Source: Flavivirga sp. 57AJ16 | GTDB taxonomy: Bacteria; Bacteroidota; Bacteroidia; Flavobacteriales; Flavobacteriaceae | DNA: 64,000 nt | NCBI RefSeq assembly: GCF_028736925.1 | Contig: NZ_JAQZAT010000017.1 | Coordinates: 36,708 to 100,707 of the forward strand | Direction of reading: 5' to 3' | In this document: positions 17,638-27,130 of the stretch, in pieces | Layout of the letters: the number at the start of each line of letters is the position of its first letter | Numbering within the stretch: position 1 is the first letter of the stretch | Position numbers and translations under genes: made by a program | Notes under the pieces: generated by a model | Databases searched by the model: none | What the model was told of the DNA's origin: nothing | The model's input: only the letters and a program-made list of their open reading frames with translations

Positions 17638-18729
17638 TTATAAATCTAATAACTCCATTGTTTTTTTGCGTTGAATTTTTCCCGAAGGCGTTTCTACAAA
17701 TCGTTCGACCGCATAAACATTTTTAGGTTTTTCAAATTTATCCAAGCCTACAAAAACGGACTCGTTAAGCGTATTAGAGTCGCTTTCTATAATTAAAATA
17801 AGTTGTTCCCCCAGAGCTTCGTGAACACTTGAAGCCACAAAAAAACGTCCGTTGATTTTGTCTTGAAGTTTTGCCTCTATCTTTTCAGGAAATAATTTAA
17901 GCCCTCCAGAATTTATAACATTATCGTAACGTCCTAGCCATTCAAATGCGCTTTTGGAAAAGCATTTAACCATATCGTTTGTTATAATCTTACCTTTTGA
18001 AAGCTTTGGTGCGTCTATAATCAAACAACCCCTTTCGTCTTGCGAAATGAATACATTGGGGAGGGTCCTAAAATGGGATTCAACAGATGGCATGGACGTA
18101 TCGCCTGATAATGATGGCAAATTATTTATTTTTTTAACCGCAATATGGGTCACTGTCTCAGTCATACCATAGGTTTCATAAATATTTGTGTTCAGGTTTT
18201 TAACCTTATGCTTTAATACATTTGAAACTGGGGCTCCACCAACAATAATAGTTTTGATATGATGACAGTTAGCTAATGAGTTTTGGAGCTGTGATGGGAT
18301 CATAGCACAAAAATCATACGGCGTTTTTGGGTTCAAATTTGGTTGCAAGGTAGGTGCTGTTAAATCCAATTCAAGTCCAAGAACCACAGCCCTAACCAAC
18401 ATCATTCTACCTGCTATAAAATTTGAAGGCAAGCAATGTAATGCCCTATTACCTGGTTTTAAATTAAAAAAATCACCTGTTGCTATGGCGGAGTTCACCA
18501 TCGCTTGCTTTTTAATAGAAATGGGTTTTGGTTTTCCTGTCGACCCGGAGGTGTTAATGACCATATAATTGTTATGGTCTAACCAATCGAGTAAAAATTC
18601 ACCGATAAGAACTTCATAGGGCGCTCCCTCTTTTACAAAACTATAAGCCACTTCCATGAGATCTTCATACGTATAATGAATCCCATTTAGTTTAAACCTT
18701 ATATGTACTTTATTGTATTTGGGTATCAC
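17638..18729 (-). CDS. menE: o-Succinylbenzoate-CoA ligase
   Basis: This 363-residue AMP-forming ligase carries the adenylate loop TSGSTGKPK at residues 60-68, ETYGMTETVTH, and a C-terminal domain ending with GKIQRKKT, where the catalytic lysine sits. It is shorter than the usual 450-500 residues because the N-terminal domain is reduced, which is common for MenE of Bacteroidota. It activates o-succinylbenzoate with CoA in menaquinone synthesis. It overlaps the CPBP protease gene by 20 bases and ends the men cluster. Confidence 0.92.
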   Translation of the reverse strand: MIPKYNKVHIRFKLNGIHYTYEDLMEVAYSFVKEGAPYEVLIGEFLLDWLDHNNYMVINTSGSTGKPKPISIKKQAMVNSAIATGDFFNLKPGNRALHCLPSNFIAGRMMLVRAVVLGLELDLTAPTLQPNLNPKTPYDFCAMIPSQLQNSLANCHHIKTIIVGGAPVSNVLKHKVKNLNTNIYETYGMTETVTHIAVKKINNLPSLSGDTSMPSVESHFRTLPNVFISQDERGCLIIDAPKLSKGKIITNDMVKCFSKSAFEWLGRYDNVINSGGLKLFPEKIEAKLQDKINGRFFVASSVHEALGEQLILIIESDSNTLNESVFVGLDKFEKPKNVYAVERFVETPSGKIQRKKTMELLDL

Positions 18730-19696
18730 TTCCTATATCTTCTATAATTTTATAGTCTTCTTTTGGCGGTTCTATAACATTTCCAAAAAGCTTATCTTTC
18801 CAGTTGGTCCAGCCATATTTTTTAGAAAGAATGAAAAGCAAAATAGGAAACACAACAAATACTGGAACAAATATTTCCATTAGGCCCATGGTCTCTGGGT
18901 CTGACATATCCTTAAAAATAGAATGTGTTTGGAAGGCCGTCCAATCTGCAGTTACAAGAAGTGCCGTAAACAAGTTGTTGGCTGCATGAAACCCTAAAGC
19001 TAACTCTAGCCCCTCGTCCATAAGCGTTATAATCCCAAGTAACAGTCCTGTGCCTATATAATAAATCATGATAATATACCCAAGCTTTTCAACTTCGGGA
19101 TTGGCTATATGGAGTAGACCAAAAACCAAAGATGTTATTATTAATGGCGCCCATTTATTTTTCACAATAATCCCAATCCCCTGCATTAAATAGCCCCTAA
19201 ACAAATACTCTTCAAAACTTGTTTGCAAAGGCACCAATATGATGGCAATAACACAAAGTATTAAAAATGGTACCAGTTTAAAATTAAACACATAATCCTC
19301 TGGGGCAAAATAATAATCCACTAAAACAAAACTACTCGAGACTATGCCCCAAAGAAAGAAAATAAACCAAAATCGTCTCCAATCAATTTTCTTTCGAGTG
19401 GTCGTTAAATGCTTAAACGATTGTTTGTGCAAATACTTAACGGCTAGTAATAAAAACAATAAGCCTCCTGCAAAAGGCAATAAAACAAATATTAAATTTA
19501 AATTTGGCTCGAACAAGGTCATAATATAGTTGGTGTCACTCATTTGTGATTGGTCTATATTACCTTTAAAGGTTTCTATCATTATAGCTATTAAATGAGG
19601 CGCAGAAAAAACAAAAACGCCCACAATGGCAATGACAGTACCTACTATATATCGCCACCATTCATGTAAGCCTCTAAAAGCTTGATTTATATACAT
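18710..19696 (-). CDS. CPBP family intramembrane metalloprotease
   Basis: The 328-residue protein has about eight membrane helices and the CPBP (Abi, CAAX protease-like) motifs: EEYLFRGYLMQG with the paired glutamates and arginine, FGLLHIAN with a conserved histidine, and HAANNL. Its substrate is unknown. It lies inside the menaquinone cluster, four bases after menC and overlapping menE by 20 bases, so it is almost certainly cotranscribed. Nothing in the family suggests a chemical role in quinone synthesis; a role in membrane-protein processing is an inference. Confidence 0.9.
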   Translation of the reverse strand: MYINQAFRGLHEWWRYIVGTVIAIVGVFVFSAPHLIAIMIETFKGNIDQSQMSDTNYIMTLFEPNLNLIFVLLPFAGGLLFLLLAVKYLHKQSFKHLTTTRKKIDWRRFWFIFFLWGIVSSSFVLVDYYFAPEDYVFNFKLVPFLILCVIAIILVPLQTSFEEYLFRGYLMQGIGIIVKNKWAPLIITSLVFGLLHIANPEVEKLGYIIMIYYIGTGLLLGIITLMDEGLELALGFHAANNLFTALLVTADWTAFQTHSIFKDMSDPETMGLMEIFVPVFVVFPILLFILSKKYGWTNWKDKLFGNVIEPPKEDYKIIEDIGSDTQIQ

Positions 19697-19699
19697 ATA

Positions 19700-20737
19700 T
19701 TATAAATTTATATTCCAATTAATACTATTATTATATTGCAATGTACCATTTTTAACCTGTAATGGTGAATTAAAATTATTGGTAAATAACCCTCCCGTTC
19801 CCAGTCCTTGATGCATATTGCTTTGCTTGCTATAAGTATATTGAGCTATCGCATTAAGCCCTATATTACTTTCTAAAGCACTGGTAATCCACCATCCTAT
19901 TTGCTGCTTATCTGCGATATCGATCCATGCATTACTGCCTTTAAATCCTCCAACTAAACTGGGTTTTAAAATGATATATTGCGGATTTATAATGTGTAGC
20001 AATTCTTGCTTATTTGTTACAGAAAACACCCCTATAAGTTCTTCGTCCAAGGCTATTGGTAATGGCGTATCCTTACATAGTTGCGACATCACTTCAATTT
20101 GCCCCTGTTTTATTGGCTGTTCAATAGAATGCAAATCGAAATCTGATAATATTTTTAACTTTTCTAAAGCCTCCAAGGGTGAAAATGCACCATTGGCATC
20201 TACTCGCAATTCAATATCATTTGAGGTAAATTCTTTTCTAATGGATTTTATAAGGCTTATTTCTGTTTCAAAATCAATCGCCCCAATTTTCATTTTAATA
20301 CAGGTAAAACCTGCATCTAATTTATCCTTTATCTGCTGTTTCATAAAGGTTTCTGTCCCCATCCAAATCAAACCATTTATTGGGATGGCATCCTTGTTCT
20401 GAGTGAACCTTGATGGAAATAGCTCAAATTTGTTGGGGCTCTCTAAAGATTTGAAAGCTGTTTCTAAACCAAATTGAATACTTGGAAATGCCGTTAATTC
20501 GGACAATAGTTCATCTAAATCGTTACGGATATTTTTACAGAGCCATTTTAGTTTTTCTTCGTAATCCGGCCTATCATCGGCAGAAAGGCCTCTAAACAAA
20601 CCACATTCCCCTATGCCCTGCTTATTTTCAGAATTTAAAATAAGGAACCATGTTTCTTTGGTTTTTAAGATACCCCGTGAAGTGCCACTGGCCTGCTTGA
20701 AATTTAAAATGTATTTTTTATAGGATGCAACAATCAT
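19700..20737 (-). CDS. menC: o-Succinylbenzoate synthase
   Basis: The 345-residue protein is an enolase-superfamily enzyme. It has the catalytic KMK in TCIKMKIGAIDFE, metal ligands in RVDANGAF, SIEQPIK and ALDEELIG, and the second catalytic lysine in ILKPSLVGG. It dehydrates SHCHC to o-succinylbenzoate for menaquinone. The stop codon at 19700 is three bases from the CPBP gene start, and the gene abuts the metallo-hydrolase gene with no gap, marking a tightly packed operon. Confidence 0.93.
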   Translation of the reverse strand: MIVASYKKYILNFKQASGTSRGILKTKETWFLILNSENKQGIGECGLFRGLSADDRPDYEEKLKWLCKNIRNDLDELLSELTAFPSIQFGLETAFKSLESPNKFELFPSRFTQNKDAIPINGLIWMGTETFMKQQIKDKLDAGFTCIKMKIGAIDFETEISLIKSIRKEFTSNDIELRVDANGAFSPLEALEKLKILSDFDLHSIEQPIKQGQIEVMSQLCKDTPLPIALDEELIGVFSVTNKQELLHIINPQYIILKPSLVGGFKGSNAWIDIADKQQIGWWITSALESNIGLNAIAQYTYSKQSNMHQGLGTGGLFTNNFNSPLQVKNGTLQYNNSINWNINL

Positions 20738-21415
20738 TTACAATTCAATAAAATCGCCAATTTCAAGAAGCATTAAATCTTTCTCTTTTTCAAAAAACTT
20801 TCGTTTTGCTACCTCATGGTCAATTTCAATATAGCCAAATGTATCAAAATGGTATCCCAATACTTTATCGCATGCAACAAAATCGCTTGCCAAAATAGCA
20901 TCATCGACCCCCATGGTAAAGTTATCACCAATGGGTAAAATAGCTAAATCCAATTTTGTTTGGAGTGGAATAAGTTTCATATCAAAAGTCAAGGCAGTAT
21001 CTCCAGCTATATAAATATTTTTATGTTCGCCTTCAATCACAAAGCCTCCAGGTTGCCCACCGTAACTGCCATCTGGAAAGGAAGAGGTATGAATTGCATT
21101 GACATATCTAACAATACCAAAATCAAAATCCCACTTTCCGCCATGATTCATGGGATGACATTCTATCCCCAATTTTTCAAAATATGAAACAATTTCAAAA
21201 TTAGAAACAACAACAGCATGGGTTCGCTTGGCTATGGCTTCAACATCTAAAATATGATCTTGATGTGCATGTGTTACTAAAATGTAATCAGCCTTTAATT
21301 CATCAATATTTATATGAGATGCTTTGGGATTTCCAGAAATAAAGGGGTCTACAAGGATATCAACATCATTTACCTGTATCCCTAAACTAGCGTGGCCGTA
21401 AAATGTAATCTTCAT
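20738..21415 (-). CDS. Metallo-beta-lactamase-fold hydrolase (UPF0173/UlaG-like)
   Basis: The 225-residue protein starts MKITFYGHASLGIQV and has the metal motif VTHAHQDHILD (HxHxDH), AGDTALTFDMK and a final GYHFDTFG histidine, matching the UPF0173 metal-dependent hydrolase family. It is embedded in the men cluster, directly abutting menC and 43 bases from menA. A thioesterase-like role on DHNA-CoA is conceivable, because that step is not otherwise covered here, but the fold is common and the family is mostly described as UlaG-like, so this is only an inference. Confidence 0.9.
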   Translation of the reverse strand: MKITFYGHASLGIQVNDVDILVDPFISGNPKASHINIDELKADYILVTHAHQDHILDVEAIAKRTHAVVVSNFEIVSYFEKLGIECHPMNHGGKWDFDFGIVRYVNAIHTSSFPDGSYGGQPGGFVIEGEHKNIYIAGDTALTFDMKLIPLQTKLDLAILPIGDNFTMGVDDAILASDFVACDKVLGYHFDTFGYIEIDHEVAKRKFFEKEKDLMLLEIGDFIEL

Positions 21416-21458
21416 TATTTTGTAGTATTAAATTTAGTAAAAGTAAAATACAAAAAAA

Positions 21459-22361
21459 CTATAACAAATGCCCTATCCCCATAAGAATAGCTAATAAAAC
21501 AGTCGTTAATGCCAATTTTTTTAGCTCAGGATCTAATAATTTAGGATCTTCATTTCTACATACCTTCTTAATATGAATCCATAAAGGTATGTAAGCCACC
21601 ATAAAAATCAGGTTATACGGCGAGGTGTAATATAATATCCCGAATAGAGCAGACAATAAAATAGCCAATCCTATTAATATATAGTGATATATTCGGGCAT
21701 TCTTAATTCCAAGCTTAACTGCTAAGGTTATTTTATTTGATTTTTCGTCCGATACAATATCTCGCATATTATTAAGATTAAGCACACCTACACTTAACAA
21801 TCCTATAGTGCAAGCCGGAAGAAAAACAACATGGTCCATAGTTTTTGCATACAGCACATAGCAGCCAATAACGCTCACTAAGCCAAAAAAAACAAATACA
21901 AAAAGATCGCCTAAACCTCTATAACCATAAGCATTGTTCCCAACAGTATATTTTATAGCTCCAATAACGGATGCTATACCAAGTATAAAGAATAAAATTG
22001 TGAGTAAAAAATGCTTTACTCCAAATGCGCAGAAAATGAGCATAGAAGCCAAACCAATGGAGATTAGAACATTAATCCTAATGGCATTAAACATCTCTTC
22101 TGGAGAAATTTTTCCAGATTGTATAGCGCGCTCGGGTCCAATCCTATTATTATTATCGGTCCCCTTAACACCGTCGCCATAATCATTGGCCAGATTCGAT
22201 AATATCTGAAAGCTTAAAGTAGTGAAAACAGCAAGGATACCTACCTCCCAACTAAAATGGCCATTATATTCTGCTAAGCATGATGCTAAAATAATCCCCG
22301 ATATTGATAAAGGTAAGGTCCGCAGACGCATTGTGGAAATCCAAAGAGGGAGTTTATTCAT
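21459..22361 (-). CDS. menA: 1,4-Dihydroxy-2-naphthoate octaprenyltransferase
   Basis: The 300-residue UbiA-family membrane protein has about nine helices. The first aspartate-rich motif is NDYGDGVKGTDN and the second appears as NMRDIVSDEKSNK, both needed to bind the prenyl diphosphate through magnesium. MenA joins the polyprenyl chain to DHNA, giving demethylmenaquinone. It starts directly after the menB stop codon with no gap. Confidence 0.94.
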   Translation of the reverse strand: MNKLPLWISTMRLRTLPLSISGIILASCLAEYNGHFSWEVGILAVFTTLSFQILSNLANDYGDGVKGTDNNNRIGPERAIQSGKISPEEMFNAIRINVLISIGLASMLIFCAFGVKHFLLTILFFILGIASVIGAIKYTVGNNAYGYRGLGDLFVFVFFGLVSVIGCYVLYAKTMDHVVFLPACTIGLLSVGVLNLNNMRDIVSDEKSNKITLAVKLGIKNARIYHYILIGLAILLSALFGILYYTSPYNLIFMVAYIPLWIHIKKVCRNEDPKLLDPELKKLALTTVLLAILMGIGHLL

Positions 22362-23219
22362 TTATGGAATCCATTTTTTAATAAAATTAGGTTTTCGTTT
22401 TTCAAGAAATGCATTTCTACCCTCAACAGCTTCTTCTGTCATATAAGCCAAACGTGTCGCTTCTCCTGCAAATACTTGCTGGCCGACCATACCGTCATCT
22501 GTTAAATTCATAGCAAATTTAAGCATTTTTATGGATGTTGGCGATTTAGCCAATATTTCTTGTGCCCACTCATAAGCAGTTGCCTCTAATTCGTCATGAG
22601 GTATTACCGCATTGACCATCCCCATTTCGTAGGCTTCTTGTGCTGAATAATTTCTTCCTAAGAAAAATATTTCACGCGCTTTTTTCTGTCCAACCATTTT
22701 TGCCAAATAAGCAGAGCCATATCCTCCGTCAAAACTGGTTACATCTGCATCTGTTTGCTTAAAAATGGCATGTTCTTTACTAGCCAATGTTAAATCACAA
22801 ACAACATGTAGGCTATGGCCACCCCCTACGGCCCAACCAGGTACCACGGCAATGACCGCTTTTGGCATAAACCTAATTAAGCGCTGAACTTCTAAAATAT
22901 TTAAGCGATGGTAACCATCTTCTCCCACATATCCTTGGTGCCCTCTAGCTTTTTGGTCGCCTCCACTACAAAAGGAATAGACGCCATCTTTGGTCGATGG
23001 TCCTTCTGCAGATAACAATACAACACCAATGTCCACATCTTCGTTGGCATCATAAAAAGCGTCATATAATTCGCTGGTTGTTTTCGGTCTAAAAGCATTA
23101 CGGACATCCGGTCTATTAAAAGCAATACGTGCAACACCATTATATTTTTTATAAGTAATGTCTTCGTATTCTTTAGCAGTGACCCATTTTTTTTGATCCA
23201 TTTTCTTTATTTTAGCCAA
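22362..23219 (-). CDS. menB: 1,4-Dihydroxy-2-naphthoyl-CoA synthase
   Basis: The 285-residue crotonase-fold enzyme shows the MenB motifs FNRPDVRNAFRPKT, YSFCSGGDQKARG for the oxyanion hole, and TDADVTSFDGGYGSAYLA. It closes the second ring of the naphthoquinone from o-succinylbenzoyl-CoA. It is the first gene of the visible men cluster and is divergent from the C1 peptidase gene with only 37 bases between them, so the two promoters must overlap or lie inside the coding regions. menD and menF are not in this window on this side. Confidence 0.95.
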   Translation of the reverse strand: MAKIKKMDQKKWVTAKEYEDITYKKYNGVARIAFNRPDVRNAFRPKTTSELYDAFYDANEDVDIGVVLLSAEGPSTKDGVYSFCSGGDQKARGHQGYVGEDGYHRLNILEVQRLIRFMPKAVIAVVPGWAVGGGHSLHVVCDLTLASKEHAIFKQTDADVTSFDGGYGSAYLAKMVGQKKAREIFFLGRNYSAQEAYEMGMVNAVIPHDELEATAYEWAQEILAKSPTSIKMLKFAMNLTDDGMVGQQVFAGEATRLAYMTEEAVEGRNAFLEKRKPNFIKKWIP

Positions 23220-23256
23220 AAATAAATTTTATTTCATTAAATCGCTTACTTCCCAC

Positions 23257-24369
23257 ATGAAAAATAAGTTTTCAGCTTCTATTTTAATCTTTTTTACACT
23301 TTTTACTTATTCTCAGTCTTATAATTTTAAAACCATTATAGACCTTGATGCTACAGATGTTATCAGTCAGGATAAAACAGGGACTTGCTGGAGCTTTTCT
23401 ACATCATCGTTTCTTGAAAGTGAAATAATCCGACTCACGGGACAGAAAATCGATTTGTCTGAAATGTATAATGTCCGCCATACATATATTGACAAATCAT
23501 GGAACTATGTCATGAGACAAGGAAAAACACAATTTAGCCAAGGCGGATTGGCACATGATGTTATAAATAGTATTTCAGAACATGGGTTTGTTCCTCATTC
23601 TATATATACTGGCCTAACAAATGGTAATGAAAAACACGATCATTCCAAATTGGTCGATACCTTAAAAAAGACTTTGGATAGATATATAAATGAGCCTAAA
23701 ATTTATAATTGGAAAAAAGAAACCAATGAAATTTTGGACACTTATCTCGGCCAAGAGATTGATAATTTTGACTATAATGGGACTGAATATACGCCGCTTT
23801 CCTTTATGAAAAAGACAAAGATCGATCCTAAAAATTATGTGACAATCACCTCTTTTTCCCATAAACCCTACCATACAAGTTTTATACTGAATATTCCTGA
23901 CAACTTTTCTAATGGTTGTTTTTTCAATGTAAAATTAGATGAACTTGTACATATTGTAAACCATGCACTAAAAGAAGGCTTTACCATTGAATTAGATTGC
24001 GATGTTAGTGAGAAAACATTCTCGGCAAAACACGGATTGGCAATTATCCCAAAAGATGGTATAAATATAGAAACAGCTTTGGTAAACGCATCAAAGGAAA
24101 AAGAAATAACCCAAGAATTGAGACAGGAAGAATTTGAGAACTACAATACTACAGACGATCATTTAATGCATATAACTGGGTTATTAAAAGACCCGCATGG
24201 AACCACCTACTACAAGGTAAAAAATTCATGGGGAACAAATCCCGAAAGAGTTAGTAATGGGGGCTATATTTACATGAGTGAAGCCTATTTTAAATTAAAA
24301 ACTATTTCTATCATGTTACATAAAGATGCACTCGCTAAAAAAACTCTTAAAATATTGAGAAAAGCATAA
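23257..24369 (+). CDS. Secreted bleomycin-hydrolase-like cysteine aminopeptidase (C1 family)
   Basis: The 370-residue protein has a signal peptide (MKNKFSASILIFFTLFTYS) followed by a papain-fold peptidase of the PepC/bleomycin hydrolase type. The catalytic cysteine is C44 in TGTCWSFSTSSF, the histidine H305 in LMHITGL and the asparagine N323 in VKNSWGTN. The pattern GLAHDVINSISEHGFVPHSIY is specific for the bleomycin hydrolase branch. It is shorter than the cytosolic enzymes (about 450 residues) and exported, which is common in Bacteroidota. It diverges from menB. Confidence 0.92.
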   Translation: MKNKFSASILIFFTLFTYSQSYNFKTIIDLDATDVISQDKTGTCWSFSTSSFLESEIIRLTGQKIDLSEMYNVRHTYIDKSWNYVMRQGKTQFSQGGLAHDVINSISEHGFVPHSIYTGLTNGNEKHDHSKLVDTLKKTLDRYINEPKIYNWKKETNEILDTYLGQEIDNFDYNGTEYTPLSFMKKTKIDPKNYVTITSFSHKPYHTSFILNIPDNFSNGCFFNVKLDELVHIVNHALKEGFTIELDCDVSEKTFSAKHGLAIIPKDGINIETALVNASKEKEITQELRQEEFENYNTTDDHLMHITGLLKDPHGTTYYKVKNSWGTNPERVSNGGYIYMSEAYFKLKTISIMLHKDALAKKTLKILRKA

Positions 24370-24538
24370 AAATGCTAAGCAAAATTTAGCATAGTAATAA
24401 AAATACGACATACTCGAAAATAGCATTTCATTGTAGCTTTTTTTTTGTTAATTTTGCAGGGTATTTTATTTTTATCGATAAAATTCGTTTTTTAACGATA
24501 AATGTTGTATTTTGCCGATTTTTAACACCCAAATTATT

Positions 24539-24715
24539 ATGTTACTTACAATTACTATTTCCCTCACAGTACTCGTAACTATCAATTTATTACTACTAAA
24601 ATTTAGTTCTAATAAGATTGATAAAACGGCTAAACCAAACAAAAAACCTGTGGTACTTACACCGCAAATCACCATTGAACAGGAATCTGAGAGGCTTGCT
24701 CCAACAGGAAGTTAG
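24539..24715 (+). CDS. Small membrane protein overlapping the 3' end of ung
   Basis: Starting at the ATG at 24539, the frame encodes 58 residues: a hydrophobic helix at about 3-25, then a basic and proline-containing tail ending RLAPTGS. The last 47 bases overlap the end of ung on the opposite strand. An earlier ATG at 24512 would add nine residues, but the hydrophobic start favours the later one. TAATTTTG at 24449-24456 could be a -7 promoter element, with TTG 15 bases upstream, shorter than the ideal spacing. Function is unknown. Confidence 0.5.
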   Translation: MLLTITISLTVLVTINLLLLKFSSNKIDKTAKPNKKPVVLTPQITIEQESERLAPTGS

Positions 24716-25334
24716 TCTTACTAAAGTGCTTATTTCCAAACCAATATCCCCTATTAGCGCTTAAAGGAGAAGGATGTCCAGAAGTTAATATTTTATGTTT
24801 ATTAGTATTTATTAGCTTTATCTTTTGCTTGGCATAACCACCCCAAAGTAAAAACACCATATTCTCTTTATTTTCACTTATTATTTTTATAACAGCATCG
24901 GTAAAGGTTTCCCAGCCTCTTTTTTGATGGCTCCCTGCTTGATGTGCTCTAACTGTTAGTGTCGCATTTAATAATAGCACCCCTTGGTCTGCCCAACGTA
25001 AAAGATCACCACTTTCTGGATATGGAATTCCTAAATCTGTTTCTATTTCTTTAAAAATATTAATTAATGACGGCGGATGGCCAATACCTTCATTAACAGA
25101 AAAACATAACCCATTTGCTTGTCTAGGGCCATGGTATGGATCTTGGCCAATAATAACAACTTTTACATCATTAAAGTGACAATGATTAAATGCATTAAAA
25201 ATTTGTTTTCCAGGCGGGAAACAGGTTTGGGATTTATATTCAGATCTAACAAAATTCACTAAATCCTTAAAATAAGGCTTAGCAAATTCTTCTTCCAAAT
25301 AAGGTTTCCAACTTTCGTGAATATCTACATTCAT
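24669..25334 (-). CDS. ung: Uracil-DNA glycosylase
   Basis: The 221-residue family 1 uracil-DNA glycosylase contains the water-activating aspartate D65 in IGQDPYHGP, the uracil-binding region GLCFSV, and the histidine loop GHPSPLSA with H187. Length is standard. It removes uracil from DNA to start base excision repair. The gene is one base downstream of holA and must be cotranscribed with it; its 3' end overlaps the small convergent membrane-protein frame. Confidence 0.96.
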   Translation of the reverse strand: MNVDIHESWKPYLEEEFAKPYFKDLVNFVRSEYKSQTCFPPGKQIFNAFNHCHFNDVKVVIIGQDPYHGPRQANGLCFSVNEGIGHPPSLINIFKEIETDLGIPYPESGDLLRWADQGVLLLNATLTVRAHQAGSHQKRGWETFTDAVIKIISENKENMVFLLWGGYAKQKIKLINTNKHKILTSGHPSPLSANRGYWFGNKHFSKTNFLLEQASQIPVQW

Positions 25335-25335
25335 A

Positions 25336-26343
25336 TTAATTAGATAATATTCTTACCAATAATTCTTTTAATAAATCTCCTTGCGTAACCATATTAGCAC
25401 CTACACCTTTACTTTTCACATCAAATTCCCTCAATGTAGAAACGACCGTACTTACTTTACGCATGGGGTAATGTCGCGCAGCTGCTATATATTCGTTAAC
25501 AAAATAAGGGTTTATTTTTAAAGCGGAAGCAACATTTCTAGGTGACTTATCATTTAATCCATGGAAATGAAGCAACTGTGAAAAGAAATTAAACAGTAGG
25601 GACACCGTTACTACCATTGGATTATCTTTGGGGTTTTCGGCAAAATAATTAATAATTCGAAAAGCCTTGATAGTATTCCTTTCTCCAATGGCTTTACGCA
25701 ATTCAAAATTATTATAATCTTTACTAATACCTATATTTTCTTCAATATGCTCTGGTGAAATTTGAGTTCCTTTTGGTAAAATAATTTGAAGTTTTTCCAA
25801 CTCATTATTTATTTTACTTAAATCTGTTCCTAGAAATTCAACAAGCATTTGTGCTGCTTTAGGTGAAATGGTATAGTTTTTAGAAGATAACACACGACGA
25901 ATCCAATCTGCCACCTGGTTTTCGTAAAGCTTTTTACTTTCGTAAACGATACCTGTTTTTTTTAACGTTTTATACAGTAACTTACGCTTATCAATCTTTT
26001 TATACTTATAATTAACCACCAAAACAGTGGTGGGCTGAGGATTTTCAGCATAAGACGCTAATTTTTCGATAGTACGCGATAAATCCTGTGCTTCTTTAAC
26101 AATAACTACCTGATGTTCTGCCATCATTGGATAGCGTTTTGCATGACCAACAATATCCTCTATCGTTACATCCCGACCATATAAAACCATTTGATTAAAA
26201 CCACGTTCTTCCTCTGTTAAAACGGTGCTTTCAATAAAATCGGAGATCTTATCGATATAGTAAGGCTCCTCTCCCATTAAGAAGTAAATGGGTTTTAGCT
26301 TTTTATTCTTTATATCGGTAACTAATTGTTTGACTTCGTCCAA
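25336..26343 (-). CDS. holA: DNA polymerase III subunit delta
   Basis: The 335-residue product matches the clamp-loader delta subunit: an N-terminal LKPIYFLMGEEPYYID region, the AAA-like middle with VVIVKEAQDLS, and the collar domain at the C terminus with KINPYFVNEYIAAARHY. Delta opens the sliding clamp during loading. It precedes ung by one base and is divergent from the HsdR-N-like gene. Confidence 0.92.
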   Translation of the reverse strand: MDEVKQLVTDIKNKKLKPIYFLMGEEPYYIDKISDFIESTVLTEEERGFNQMVLYGRDVTIEDIVGHAKRYPMMAEHQVVIVKEAQDLSRTIEKLASYAENPQPTTVLVVNYKYKKIDKRKLLYKTLKKTGIVYESKKLYENQVADWIRRVLSSKNYTISPKAAQMLVEFLGTDLSKINNELEKLQIILPKGTQISPEHIEENIGISKDYNNFELRKAIGERNTIKAFRIINYFAENPKDNPMVVTVSLLFNFFSQLLHFHGLNDKSPRNVASALKINPYFVNEYIAAARHYPMRKVSTVVSTLREFDVKSKGVGANMVTQGDLLKELLVRILSN

Positions 26344-26471
26344 ACTATCTTAAATTTTCAAATTACAAACGCCAGGTTCCAAATAAGAGCTACATTTTAT
26401 CAGGATTTGATGTTTGATTATTGCGATTTCTGGTTTTGTAGCTTAACTTTGAAAAAAATCAGTGCGCATTC

Positions 26472-26921
26472 ATGCAAGAACTTAATTTTCCAAAGTTTTC
26501 GTTTCGATTCAAAAATAGCGAAAATAAAATTTCTATATTCGATAGTATTCGTAAAAAATTTGTGATTTTACAACCCGAAGAATGGGTACGTCAACACTGT
26601 GTTCAATATTTAATAAATAATAAGGGATACCCTAAATCTTTAATTAACGTCGAAAAAGAATTGATTGTTAACTCTTTAAGAAAGCGATACGATATAGTAG
26701 TATATAATCCTAATGGGAGTATTTATTTAATAGTGGAATGTAAAGCGCCCAAAATTGTTATAAACCAAGATACATTCGATCAAATAGCACGTTATAATTT
26801 AGAGTTAAATGCTACCTATTTAATGGTTACCAATGGATTAAATCATTATTATTGCCAAATGGACTTTGAAAATGAATGTTATCATTTTTTAAAGGACATT
26901 CCTGGTTTTAGTGAACGGTAA
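26472..26921 (+). CDS. Stand-alone HsdR N-terminal-like PD-(D/E)XK protein
   Basis: The 149-residue protein matches the type I restriction enzyme R-subunit N-terminal domain. The nuclease core is visible: E61/E63 in VEKELIV, D74 in KRYDIVVYN, and E89-x-K91 in LIVECKAP, followed by QIARYNLELNATYLMVTNG. There is no helicase domain or methylase nearby. Such small proteins are regularly found next to holA in Bacteroidota, so this is a core-genome gene and not a remnant of a restriction system. Its job is unknown; a DNA repair role is plausible. Confidence 0.88.
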   Translation: MQELNFPKFSFRFKNSENKISIFDSIRKKFVILQPEEWVRQHCVQYLINNKGYPKSLINVEKELIVNSLRKRYDIVVYNPNGSIYLIVECKAPKIVINQDTFDQIARYNLELNATYLMVTNGLNHYYCQMDFENECYHFLKDIPGFSER

Positions 26922-27003
26922 TCAGTATTCAGTGATCAGTGTTCAGTAAGCAGTCCACAGTGAGCAGTCTTCAGTCTTCAACTTCAACTTCGATTTCAGT
27001 ATT
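26921..27003. repeat. TTCAGT-type hexamer tract 3
   Basis: Directly after the HsdR-N-like gene come units such as TTCAGT, TCAGTG, TTCAAC and TTCGAT, the same unit family as tract 1. Nearby 27015-27045 contains CTTTGCGTCTTAGCGCG, a degenerate repeat of a kind common in Bacteroidota gaps. Confidence 0.65.
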
Positions 27004-27130
27004 CAGTATTTCCTTGACGACTTTGCGTCTTAGCGCGATTAAAAATATTAACTTTGAAAAGTAGTAAGCAGTGTTTAGTAAATCTATAATAAAAACAGAA
27101 AAGAAATTTTTTAAACAATACCCTTAAAAC

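Noticed and set aside
24372..24392. Hairpin ATGCTAA/TTAGCAT after the C1 peptidase gene as a terminator
   Set aside because: The stem is only 7 bp and no T-run follows, so it is not convincing.
26472..26921. Remnant of a type I restriction system
   Set aside because: The domain is intact as a stand-alone protein and this neighbour of holA recurs in Bacteroidota; no HsdM, HsdS or helicase part is nearby.
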